Assembly: GCA_013416795.1 (NCBI GenBank)
Contig: RQSC01000004.1
Location: 263,827 to 327,826 of the forward strand
Reading direction: 5' to 3'
Origin: Prasinococcaceae sp. CCMP 1430
Taxonomy: Eukaryota > Prasinodermophyta > Palmophyllophyceae > Prasinococcales > Prasinococcaceae
Length of the DNA stretch: 64,000 nt
The translations under genes and the position numbers were made by a program. Each line of letters opens with the position of its first letter. The first letter of the stretch is position 1. Below, one piece after another: positions 47,583 through 57,356 of the stretch. Below the pieces are notes generated by a model. That model saw only the letters and a program-made list of their open reading frames with translations, ran no database searches and was not told where the DNA came from.

Positions 47583-48499
47583 GGCGGCTTGCCCGAGCGC
47601 TCGACGGGAAGCGAGGGGGAGGCGGCGGCGCGGCGAGGCCATCCCACACCCTGCTGGCGGAGTGTGATGGAAGAGGGCACCGACCGAGCCCGTATCATAA
47701 GATGTATGTATGTACGTAGCAAGAAGAGCCATAGCATAAGTACTGTAAGTAACCAAACAGCTCCTTTCTTTGTGCACGCGCGTCCGTCGGTTGGGCCTTG
47801 GTTGAAAAGTTGGATGTGACGCAGCCTTTTTGGGTTGGTGGTTTCTCAACCAATCGGCTGGCTGGCTGGCTGGCCTTCCGCGGCGGCGGCAGAGGTGGCG
47901 GGGCGTCCCATCCGCGGGCCCTTTCGCGCGCGCGGGCGCCGCCCCCTTTGGCGCGCCCGGGGGCCGCTGCGCCCATCCGTTCCTCAGTGGTGACGTCCGC
48001 CGCGATGGCTGAGCGCCGGCAGCCCGTCCGGCCAGGCGTGATGTGATGTGCGGGGTGGCCGCCGCGGGCAGCCGCCGGGCTGTTTTGCAGAGGCGCATTT
48101 CGGCGCGCGGAGTGGCGAAAATGCAAACATCAAAACGCATTGGATCTCCGCGGCTCGCGCGCCGCGAGGCGTAGCGTGTGGTTCGGCGGGCGGCGCCGGC
48201 GGCTGCCGCGCGCGCGCGGCATCGAGCGGGAGGCCGCCAGCGTGGCCGCCGCTGGCGCGGGCAAGGCCCCCCTCCCCCCCCCTACACACACCGCCGCGCC
48301 GCGCCGCGCTGGCGGCAGTGTGGGCTCTCGCGGGCTGGGAGCAGCAGCGACTGCGTAGCCGGCCACCGGAACCGAGGTCGAAACGAACACCCTCGGAAAG
48401 TCCGCGTGTGCGTAACACTACGCTCCCGCGCCCGCGCCATGCGCGTAGCCGCGTCGGTGGCCACCACACCGCGCGCGCGGACAGCGCGGGGGCTCCGTC
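47583..48499. other. Same-strand intergenic region
   Basis: About 917 bases. The left part (47690-47770) is AT-rich and looks like a 3' end of transcription. An AACCAATCGG (CCAAT-box-like) motif lies at 47848-47857, followed by a short GGCT repeat (47858-47873). The remainder is GC-rich leader of the methyltransferase gene. No gene seen. Confidence 0.5.
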
Positions 48500-50064
48500 A
48501 TGGCGGCGGGCGGCAGCGCGCACGCCTCGCAGCGGCGGTGCGTGCTCGCGCTGCTGGGATTGATCGTGGTCGCAGCTGCGGGGATCCTGGGGGCTTCGGT
48601 AGGGTACTCGTACGGCGCGTATAGTAGCTCGCGCTGGGCGCCGCTGCGCATTGAGAGCGCAGCTCCCGACGGCATGGCGATGGCGAATGTGGAGGCACCG
48701 GCCGGCCAGGAGACGGCCATCGTGCCGCTGCTGCTCCCGCAACTCGCAGATTTCGCCGCCTGTGCAGACGGGAACGGAAACAACTTCGCGAACGGCACGA
48801 CTCTCCCAGTGCCGCTGCGCTGCCCGAAAGCGAGCCTGGGCGGGCGCACAGTGGTAGACGTTGGGGTGCGTCGAGGCCTGAATTCCCTCTCCCTGCCGTC
48901 ATCGTGCAGCTGCGCTCATGATGCGTGGAGGCTGACCCGCGCACGCTCGCGTGCGATCTGCGCTGCTGCGTTTGCAGCTGAAGAGCGGCATAGAGACGCT
49001 CGGTGCTTGCGAGCTCAACGCTACAATCTTTGCCTTCGAGCCAGTGCCGGAGTTTGTCACGGACATCGCCGCAAAGCTCCAGAAGCTCGGCGTGACATAT
49101 GACACGCTCCACGTCCCCATGCCCGATGCCCTCCATCGGCTCGAAGCAGGTCCTCAAGAAAGTGCCGTTGTTGCGCTTTCTGACGAATCTGCGTATCGCC
49201 CACCAGCAGTGCCGCAAGAACTGCTCGCGGCGGCAAGAGCGAGGGCAGAGGAGGCGCGACAAGGCGGCAAATGTCACGTCGTGCTCGTAAACGCCGCGGC
49301 AGGTGCGGAGGCCAGATGGACGACGCTTTGGACGAACAATGGGTGGTGAGACGCGCATAGTCCGCGCAGAAGCTCGCGCACGCGTTCGAGCGCTCAAGAT
49401 GAGTCCAGCACGAAGGGGCTGGGTTGAGTTTAGAACCGTTGGGCTGACGCAAGGCGCGCTCGCAGGGGAGCATCACTGGTCGATAAGCTCTCACCACGGA
49501 ATCAGATGGCCGGGAAGACGTGGAGGGTGGTGCCGACGCTGCGTGTGGACTCGGTAGTTCCACAGCAGGACATTTACCTGGTGTGTCAGCGCGCGCGCAC
49601 GCCACCTCACCGCCTGCGCGCGCGCGCGCACGCGCGCATGCAACTGGCCGCTGATACAACCACCACAGATGAAATTGGACGTGCAGGGATACGAGCACGA
49701 GGTCATCCGGGGGGCGAGCAAGCTCTTCGCGGGAACGCGCGGCAGCGTGCGGCAGCTTTGGTCAGAGCTGTGGGAGACGGGCCTGCGCAAAGCGAAGACG
49801 ACGGTTGCGGACTATCTCGTCGAGCTCCAAAAGCATGGCATGGCTTGCTTCGAGACCACAAGCCGTGCTCAGCTGCTCGCGGACTCCACCAAGTGCCAGG
49901 CAGCCATGGCAACAAACTCGACCCTGCGCGCTCTGTACGGGTCGAGCGTTTCGAGCACGGACGCCAGGGTTGCCCAGGCGCTCAAAGTGGAGTGTGGCGA
50001 TGATCCCGCACATTATCACTTCTTCGAGGACATGTGGTGTGTCAACGTGCGGCACCATTCATAA
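48500..50064 (+). CDS. Membrane-anchored FkbM-type methyltransferase, four exons
   Basis: Exons are 48500-48865, 48978-49345, 49466-49580 and 49669-50064. The introns are 112, 120 and 88 bases, with donors GTGCGT, GTGAGA and GTGTGT and acceptors TTTGCAG, TCGCAG and CCACAG. Phases agree throughout and give 414 residues. The N-terminus has one hydrophobic helix (CVLALLGLIVVAAAGILGAS), indicating a type II Golgi/ER anchor. The FkbM domain shows TVVDVG|LKSGIETLG (SAM-binding region across intron 1), ATIFAFEPVPEFV, and DIYL|MKLDVQGYEHEVIRGA (across intron 3). The FkbM family methylates hydroxyls of sugars and natural products; substrate unknown here, a secretory-pathway glycan is an inference. The SAM-motif glycines are less canonical than usual. 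Confidence 0.85.
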
Positions 50065-50081
50065 ACAGCGACTTGCGTCCC

Positions 50082-50498
50082 TCATGGTCGTCGTCGCGTC
50101 GCCGGGAGTATCTCTTGCCTCATGCGATACCACCCGCCACCTTCACTGCTGCCAGTCAGACCCCCCGCCCCTTGGACCTCCTCAAAGCGGGCCTCGCCCT
50201 TGCGCCGCTGCGCGAGCTGGTACTCATACAGCCCCTCGCACATATTTTCGAGCTCATGCCCGCAAATGTCGCGCTCCTGCGAGCGCGAGTTCTGTGCGAG
50301 CGCCCACACACCGCCGCCTGCTCCGACGTCTAGGAAGCGCGCCCCACGCATCCCTGCCGCCGGGCGCGACAGCGCTGCCTCAACGAGCGGCGCGTTGCGC
50401 TGGTCGTCGTGCACCGCGCCACTCTAGGACGCAGGCAGCAGCTGTATGCGCGTGCCCTCGCCGAGTAGCATGTTGCGCACACCGGCGGACGAGGGCAT
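50082..50498 (-). pseudogene. Methyltransferase-like remnant with an in-frame stop
   Basis: On the minus strand, a frame beginning with ATG at 50498 (MPSSAGVRNMLLGEGTRIQL) meets a TAG at 50426-50424. It continues in the same frame with VHDDQRNAPLVEAALSRPAA and a SAM-binding-like motif (ARFLDVGAGGGVWALA), then ICGHELENMCEGLYEYQLAQ, ending at 50082. The D-x-G-x-G-x-G plus HELE-type acidic motif suggests a Rossmann methyltransferase (DOT1- or PRMT-like in general form). It is too short for a complete enzyme. Either this is a decayed copy, or the TAG is the end of an intron (GCGTCCTAG) or a sequence error. Confidence 0.5.
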
Positions 50499-50602
50499 CC
50501 AGCAGCTGCGCGGGCGCACGCGCTCGCGCGCACGCGTGTGGAGCCCAGGTTTTCGCCGTCATATCCGGAGGAGGCGCGTGCGCGGCTGTCACACCTCGCG
50601 CG

Positions 50603-51247
50603 ATGGCGACCATCCGCGCCGCACTCCCACAAACTGCGATGACGCGGCCGCGGTGGCGCGTGCGCCGCAGCCGCCGTGGCGCCGCTGCGCTCGCCGCCGC
50701 CGCCGCCGCTGCTGCAGGTTTGGGCGCCGCGGCGCCAGCGCCGAAGTTCGCGCTGCTGCCCGTCGCGGGAGACGGCCGGTGCCTGTTCCGGAGCGTGGCC
50801 GCGGCGCGCGCTCTCCTCGCTGGCGGCGGCCGCAGCGATGAGCGCACGGAGCGCGCCACCGCCGACGAGCTCCGCGGCCGCGCAGTCGCAGAGCTCGCAG
50901 GGCGCCGCGAGGAGCTCTCGTGGGCGGTTGAGCATGAGGCTTCAAGCTTCGAGGACTACCTCGCACGCATGTCGTCGCCGTCCGCGTGGGGCGGCGAGAT
51001 TGAGATGCTGTGCCTGTCGCACGCACTACAAGAGCCCATCGCTGTCTACATGCCGGCAACTTCAACCGCACACCACAACGGGGCTCTAGTGCACGGCGGC
51101 CAGGAGATGCCGCTGTCGCGCATCGCGCTGTACGGCGAAGACTACGCGCCCGGCGAGTGCGAGCCCACCAGTGTCGCCTCTCTGCTCTTCGACGGCGTCG
51201 GCCACTACCAAGGGCTCACCCCACTGCCGGGCGACTCCAAGCTGTGA
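50603..51247 (+). CDS. OTU-family cysteine protease (deubiquitinase-like)
   Basis: A 214-residue protein with the OTU catalytic layout. VAGDGRCLFRSVAAA holds the Asp and the nucleophile Cys (about residue 59). WGGEIEMLCLSHALQEPIAV is the conserved strand-helix core, and the C-terminal HYQGL carries the catalytic His (about residue 200). OTU enzymes cleave ubiquitin chains; some plant members are plastid or ER-associated. The N-terminus is Arg-rich then Ala-rich (RPRWRVRRSRRGAAALAAAA), which may be an organelle transit peptide or a membrane-proximal segment. Start ATG 50603 (MATIRAALPQTAM). Confidence 0.87.
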   Translation: MATIRAALPQTAMTRPRWRVRRSRRGAAALAAAAAAAAGLGAAAPAPKFALLPVAGDGRCLFRSVAAARALLAGGGRSDERTERATADELRGRAVAELAGRREELSWAVEHEASSFEDYLARMSSPSAWGGEIEMLCLSHALQEPIAVYMPATSTAHHNGALVHGGQEMPLSRIALYGEDYAPGECEPTSVASLLFDGVGHYQGLTPLPGDSKL

Positions 51248-51324
51248 GCGCGAGCGTGAGGGCTGCCTGAGGTACTCGTTGCGCTCGCAGTGAGCGCACA
51301 TGTAACAAATGTGAAATATACAGG

Positions 51325-51507
51325 TCACGTGTCCTCCCACGCACTACCGCTGCTGTCGGACGAGCCGGCGTCGCCCGATTGCTCGGAGTTCTCCCCATCG
51401 CTGACGTCCGACTCAGGGTGTGCAGGAGCGTCGGGCGATGATGCGAGCACTGGCGCGGCCGCCGGTGCCGGTGCGAGCGCAGCCACAGGCGAGATAGGCG
51501 AGGGCAT

Positions 51508-51540
<33 letters not shown>

Positions 51541-54500
51541 AGAAGGCACGGGCGCTGGCCCGCGGGAAGCCCCCTCGGTAGATGCGGGAGCGGTAGATGG
51601 CACGCGCGCAGGTGGTTGTGCGCGCACGCGGAACGCGCTGGCAATGTCGCGCTCCACTGCAGCGTTGGCAGTATCCACCGAGCAGCTGCTGACGCGAAGA
51701 CTGGTGGGCCTGCCTTTGGATATGTGCTCCTCCGCACCGTCGGTGCCCGCGTCGCACCACGCCACCTCGTACGAGCCGAGGTCGAAGACGCCTGGTGCAA
51801 GCACTGCGAGCGTCGCGGCCGTCTCGGTGGTGGCGCCGGGTGCGAGCTCGCCGAGCTCGACGTTCGTGCGCCCTACCCATACCCACGACGTGGAGCGCGG
51901 TGGAGACACGACCAGGCCCTGCGCGAACCACGCACCCCCGACCGTCGGGGGCGGTGCGAGCAAGCGAAGTCGACAGCGCGCCGCCACGCTGCCTGCGTTG
52001 TGCACCCTCACCGTGCAAGCAACCAGGGCCATTGCCGCCGACGCGAAGTCGTGGGCGACGCTCACGGGCGCCTGCACCGTGCATCGGACACCGCCGCACT
52101 GGGTCGAGCCGGCCGCAGCAGCGCGTACGAGCGACACGCCGGCGCAGGCCCCTTGGGCGCCATGCAAGTCGATGCTCTTCCACACCACAGCAGCATCCGT
52201 CACCACAGCTGGCGTGCCAGACCCGCCCGCGCGCGAATCTGACACGCGCTCACGCTCGCGGCGCCAGAGCTCGCCGGCGGGCCCGCCGCTGAGCGGCCCA
52301 GGGCCCGCCCCCTCGAGTAGTGGAACTGCACACTCACTGCGCGGGCCGGTCTTTTCACCTGCGCCGAGCGCGCAGAGCACAGTAGTCGCCGCGCCCGGCG
52401 GCAGTTCAGCCGGCATCCTCTCACCCGCCACCAGGCTCGCGCATCCGACGCCACGAGCACAGACGCTAAGCTGCTGCACGGAGATGGCAGTGGTGCCGAG
52501 GTTGTGCAGGTCGACCCGAAGCAGCGCGCGCTCAGCGTTGGCCGCAGATGCGATGACCGCTCCGCTACATTTTAGCGCAGGCAAAACGTCGACGGTGCGC
52601 ACCATGCGGAGCGCCATTCGTCGTAGCTCGAGGGGCGGGAGCGATCCATCCGCCTCTCGGACGGGCGAGTACAGCGTCGACAAGAGGAGTCTCTGCGTCA
52701 CCATGGCAGACGTGCCATTAGCAGGTGCTCGCAGCCACAGCGGCACGTGCACGCTCGCACCGGGGACGAGTGTCCCCCCCGCCTCGAGCACCGCAAATGC
52801 GCGCGCTTTGTTGCCCATCGCCGCTGCGGACTCGGTCAGTGCCAGCTCCTCCAGAATCGTCGACGACGACACGGCGGCAGCCACACGGTCCTCATCCGCA
52901 CCCTCACCGACGCTCAGAGCGCTCATCTCCGTCTCGATGGAGGCAGCGTCGCCGCCATCGCGAGGTTTGCCTGGCTGGGCGATAGCACCATCCTCCACCA
53001 CGAGTTTCAGCCCCTGCAGTCCCATGGCACCCGCGTTTGTGAGCCGGAGATTCGTGCGCACCCACTGGCCCTGCAACATCGACGATGGGAGGCCGGTGAG
53101 CTCGCACGTCAGCCGCGGGGCAGGCGGCGAGACCATGAACGCGAGCCGCCTGCGAGGTGAGGGGCCCTTTGAATTGCTTCCTGGGCCCTTGCGCGGGCGT
53201 TGGAAGTCAATGCGACCGCAGGCTTCGCCCTGCAGGGTCCACTCGACGCCCAGTACGCGCATGGTGCCGTGCTCCAGCGGCTTGCAGCGCAGCTTGAGCG
53301 ATGTGCGCTCGTTCGGCAGCAGCGACACACTCTGCTCAGGACACTCTACTTTCTCCATCTTGGACAGCTCGCTCTCGGACTCGACCTTGCTCATATCATC
53401 ACCGACGAGATGTCCCAGCACAGGCTCGCTGGCAGCACGCACGTGGCCCTTGCGACTCCCGAGCCCCGCGGCGTGCTCCACCGGGTGCCTGAGCTCGCAC
53501 ACCAGCCGCACATGCGTGAGCGCGATCGGGAGCGAAGTCACATTGTGGACTTGGACGATCACCGTCACTTCCTCACCAGCCACGCATGCGTTCGTTGGCT
53601 CTGCCTGCTTCTTGCGCCCCGCCACCCCTGCTGCGGTGTCCATCCAGGTCGGGCCGCCAGCACGCTCGCCACTCGGAACGACATCCTCCATCGATGTCCA
53701 GGTGGCCTCGTCGATGGTATCAGCCCCAACGCCATCGTGGCTGCGCCAGTCCTGGAAATGCACCGAATACCTGCTGACATCGATCAGCGGCAGCGGCAGG
53801 GCCATGGGCGCGGCCGCAGTACCCAGAAGCTCGTCGACGTGCGTGCCCTCGCCCTTGCGCGAGCTCTTCAGCACATACATGAACTCGTTCATGAATGATT
53901 GCTGTGTCTGCTGCGACTGGTGGCCCGAGCCCAGCAGCTTCGAGAAATGGGATGCTGCGAGCACGTGGTCGCCGAGGTGCGCGGCGTGCCGTCCGAGCGT
54001 GGCATGGATGTGGTCGTATATGAAGCGCCATCGCTTGTTGTCGAACTGCTCCTGTGTCGTGGCGTACGTGCGCATCGCGTGCGCCCGGAGGCCTGCTTGC
54101 GCGTAACGGAAACCCGCCAGCACGAGGTGGAAGCCCGCATGGCGCCGCAGCGACTGTGGCGCCCGCGCTGCCAGCAGCGCTCCTCGCTCGCGCAACACGC
54201 CGGCTGCTGGCCCAGCCTCGTAGTCGGCGCTGCGGCAAAGCTCGCGGCTCGCCTCGCGATAGCTCCCGCGTGCGACATACAGATCCGCGAGCGCCATCGC
54301 CGCACGACAGGACAGCAGCGACGCGTGGGGCGCGGGCACCGAGCTCGCGGGGTCGTCCTTGGGACGAGGGGGCGCCTTGCGATACGCCTCGAGCGCATCC
54401 AGGAACGCCGCCTCCGCCTCGCGCCGCGTCGGCTCCGCCTGCAGCAGCGACATCGCGCGAGCCTCGTGCGCAGCGCCGAGATGGGCCCACGCACGGTCGA

Positions 54501-55524
54501 CCTTGTAGTCCGCCACCAGCAGGGCATAGTGCCCCGCTGCGAGCGCGTAGTCATGCATCATGAAGGCCAGGTCGCCGGCGAGGCGCAGCGTCGCCTCCGA
54601 CGACCCTGCCGGATACGCGACGTCAGCCCCGCCGTTCGCGCCACCGCTATCGCGAGTGTCCGCGGCCTTGCGCCATCTGTTTTTCATCACATTCATCATG
54701 CCCTTGCGCGTGGAGCTCACGTGGTGATCGATCGCTCGTACGCGCCTCTCCAGGTACGGGATCAGGTGTTTTGATAGGAGGTCGCCGACGTACGCGCCGA
54801 TGGGGTCGCCCTGTTGCGCCAGGTCCGCGCCCGCCGCCTCGGCCGGCGCGAGCCTGAGCATGCGCACCACCACCGCCGCGCCAAGCGCCTCCTGGCACTG
54901 TCTGAGCACCTCTACCGCTTGCTGGTCTGTGGTGCCGCGGGCCGGATCATGCACCAGCAGGTAGTACCTGTCCATGTTGGAATCCATCGTGCCGTCCGCC
55001 AGCGGGATGGGCACGCGCGGTGCCCCGTACATCGAGCGCAGGAGGTTCGGGGGGTCCCGGCACTCGGTGGACGCAATGCTCAGTACTGCGACGGGGTGGT
55101 CGAACGCCTCCACCTCGGAGAAGGCCAGCGCGTCGCCGATCGCGCCGCGCGCCTCCTCCAGCCATGGCATGTGCTGCTCGACCTGGCCGCCGCTGTCGGC
55201 GAATCGCTCAAGGCAGAACGTCTTCGAAGACGGCAGACAGCCGGGCTGCACGAGCGGCTCCTGCGCGGCCGTGAGCACTTTCATTAGCGCCTCCTCTGCC
55301 TCTGCCGGCGAGCGCGCGCGCATCTCCGTCGGCGTGACGAAGCGCGCCGCGAACTCAGTCAGGCGGTATGCTGCCTCGGCGCTCGTACGCAGCGGAACGT
55401 TGATGCCGCGGACGACGCCACGCGCGCCGAGTGCGGCGGCAGCGCCTTTCCCCCCGAACGCCTCGTCCGCGCCCGGCGACGCCATGGTCAGCACCACCGG
55501 CGACCGCTTCGACCGGCCCAACAT
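51325..55524 (-). CDS. TRAPPC8: TRAPP complex subunit 8 (Trs85-like)
   Basis: A 1399-residue single-exon protein, similar in length to human TRAPPC8. The N-terminal Trs85 region has NLLRSMYGAPRVPIPLADGT, then MDRYYLLVHD. IGAYVGDLLSKHLIPYLERR and HHVSSTRKGMMNVMKNRWRK follow, then the helical-repeat portion (EATLRLAGDLAFMMHDYALA...DYKVDRAWAHLGAAHEA). The C-terminal half holds beta-rich, immunoglobulin-like segments. The extreme C-terminus has a Pro/Ala repeat (about 51560-51520) and a Ser/Asp-rich tail. TRAPPC8 defines the TRAPPIII complex, a GEF for Rab1/Ypt1 in secretion and autophagy. The ATG at 55524 (MLGRSKRSPVVLTMASPG) was chosen; the next Met at 55485 is also possible. Confidence 0.88.
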
Positions 55525-56481
55525 GGCTGCCGCCTGGCCACCCCGCCTGCGCCTCCTGTGGGGACAGTCCCCACGGGCCCCGCTCACTCGCCTCGCCCCA
55601 GCGCGCTCAACACCTGCGCACGCGTCCACGAGCCCGCTCTCCTCCAAGCTCGCGCGCGCCGGCGTGCGTGCGCGCACGGGCGCCCTGTCGGTCGCGCCTG
55701 CGGTTCTTCCCCCCCACGACCTCCCCCTCTGGCCAGAGGCGCGCCACTCCGCGCCGCGCGGCCCGCCCGCCCGCGCGCCGCGGCGCGTGCACTGTGTGCC
55801 CACGCCTCCCGATCGTGTCCAACCCCCTCATGCTCCCCCCCCCCCCCCCAACGCTGCTGCTGCGGGGCGCCATTCGGATCCTGCAACAGCCGCGCGCGGT
55901 GCGCGCGCGCGCGCGCGCGCGCGCGCCCCTAACCCTAACCTCCTCCGTTCCCCCAACGCCTCCCTTCGCGTTCGCTTTGACCGCTCCTTCCGCCCGTTCG
56001 CGGACCCTGCCACGGATTCGACCCGTCCATCCGCGCGCGCGCGCGCGCGCGCGCCGCGGGCCATCGAAACGCATGCGTCGCGCGCGAGAGCCATCCGTCG
56101 GCGGCGGGCGGGCAATCGCCGTCCCGCGGAACGCGCGGCCGCGAAACGCCGCGCCCGGCCGCGCGTTTTCGCGGACGCGCCGGAATTTCGCCGACGCGCG
56201 GGCGCGGGTTCGCCCCGGGGGGGAGGGGGCGAAGAGACTCAAAATGACCTAACTCTGATGCATCCATTTTCTGGGGATGAAAATAGAGGGGTTCTCTCTG
56301 CATGCGCGTCTGAGCGAAGAAAGAGTCTTCCTTTGATGTCCCTTGCACGCCCCACGAGCGCGCAATTTTTCAAAACGTCACGATGAAATATTTACATTAC
56401 CGTAATACTGATATTTACGGTTACTGCGCGCTCATCATGCGTCGACCGCGAGCAATACTTACATCTTATACCATCCGGGAG
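55525..56481. promoter_or_regulatory. Divergent promoter region with telomere-like CCCTAA pair and CG tracts
   Basis: The region lies between TRAPPC8 (minus) and the mL54 gene (plus). CCCTAACCCTAACC is at 55927-55940, right after a 20-base alternating CG tract; a second CG tract lies at 56034-56053. The end near 56240-56480 is AT-richer. No gene is supported. Confidence 0.5.
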
Positions 56482-57012
56482 ATGGAAGAATTAAACCCTA
56501 GTCAAGGGGCGGCGCGGCGGGCGGGGCGCGCGACCCCGCCGCCGTCGACGTTCCGGAGGCGCCGTTTCGAGCGCGCGTCGCGCGCGGGGGGCGCCCGACC
56601 GCCTCTGCGCTTCGCGCTCACCGCCGCGGCAGCGGCAGCGGCTGTGGCCGCGCCGCCGCTGGCAACGTCAGCCCCCCCTCTCGCGGTGGCGGCGCCCGGC
56701 GCTGCGCTGCTCGCTGGCCGTACTCGGGGCTTCGCCAAGCGGCCGCCGCAGCCTGCTGTGGACCCGCGCAGCGTCACCGAGGAGCCGACGCACGTGTGGG
56801 GACTCAACATCCGCAAGGGCGGTGAGGACCCACCTGTGGGCGCAGACGAGGACTACCCCGAGTGGGTGTTTTCGCTCGCGGACGAAATGCCCACGCTCGC
56901 GCAGCTCGAGCGCATACCGCCAGAGGAGCGCACGCCCGCGCAGGAGAAGCGCATGGCGAGGCTGTCGAGGCGCGCGCACATCAAGGCGAAGAACGCCTCC
57001 AAGTCCTTCTAA
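56482..57012 (+). CDS. MRPL54: Mitochondrial ribosomal protein mL54
   Basis: A 176-residue protein. The conserved C-terminal region matches mL54 (yeast Mrpl37): VWGLNIRKGGEDPPVGADED, YPEWVFSLADEMPTLAQLE, then the basic end KRMARLSRRAHIKAKNASKS. The N-terminal about 90 residues are Arg- and Ala-rich and suit a mitochondrial presequence. It is a structural protein of the mitochondrial large subunit. The ATG at 56482 (MEELNPSQGAARRAG) was chosen; in-frame ATGs at 56437 and 56383 lie upstream. A telobox-like TTAAACCCTAG (56491-56501) falls just inside the coding frame, which leaves open that transcription starts nearby and that the true first codon is elsewhere. Confidence 0.8.
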   Translation: MEELNPSQGAARRAGRATPPPSTFRRRRFERASRAGGARPPLRFALTAAAAAAAVAAPPLATSAPPLAVAAPGAALLAGRTRGFAKRPPQPAVDPRSVTEEPTHVWGLNIRKGGEDPPVGADEDYPEWVFSLADEMPTLAQLERIPPEERTPAQEKRMARLSRRAHIKAKNASKSF

Positions 57013-57356
57013 TAGAGGAATCGCGCGCTGTGGTGCCGGGGCGGGCGTCTGAGCCGCCGCGCTCTGCGGCGCATGTTGGCAGGGCGAGAGTCGCGTAGGG
57101 TGGCGATGGGACGCGATGTGTTTCCTCCGATGCCCTCGTCGCGGGCAAATTTGTGTGATAAGTATTCTACCATTTCCTCACCTGCGGTCGCACACCGACG
57201 GGCAGCCACGAGCAGCCACACGGAGCGTCGCCGGCTCTCGCGGCGCTCTCAGTCCTGGGGGAGCCTATCAGCGCGCGTTGCACGGCGTGTGCGGTTGCAG
57301 TATTCTACAAGTATCTTACAGCAGCCACGAGCCCCCCCCCCCGGGCCCCGACCGAC
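57013..57356. other. Convergent 3' flanks, no gene
   Basis: About 344 bases between the stop codons of mL54 and the DUF1995 gene, with AT-richer patches (57145-57180, 57300-57320) and a C run near 57335. No gene seen. Confidence 0.6.

Noticed and set aside
47840-47900. GGCT repeat as a mobile-element end
   Set aside because: Only a few copies with no flanking inverted repeat or target duplication; a simple repeat is sufficient.
51290-54106. 938-residue plus-strand open frame over TRAPPC8
   Set aside because: Ser/Pro/Arg-rich shadow of the minus-strand gene, which carries family motifs along its length.
55927-55940. Internal telomere or chromosome end
   Set aside because: Only two CCCTAA copies; gene order continues normally on both sides, so a promoter motif is more likely.
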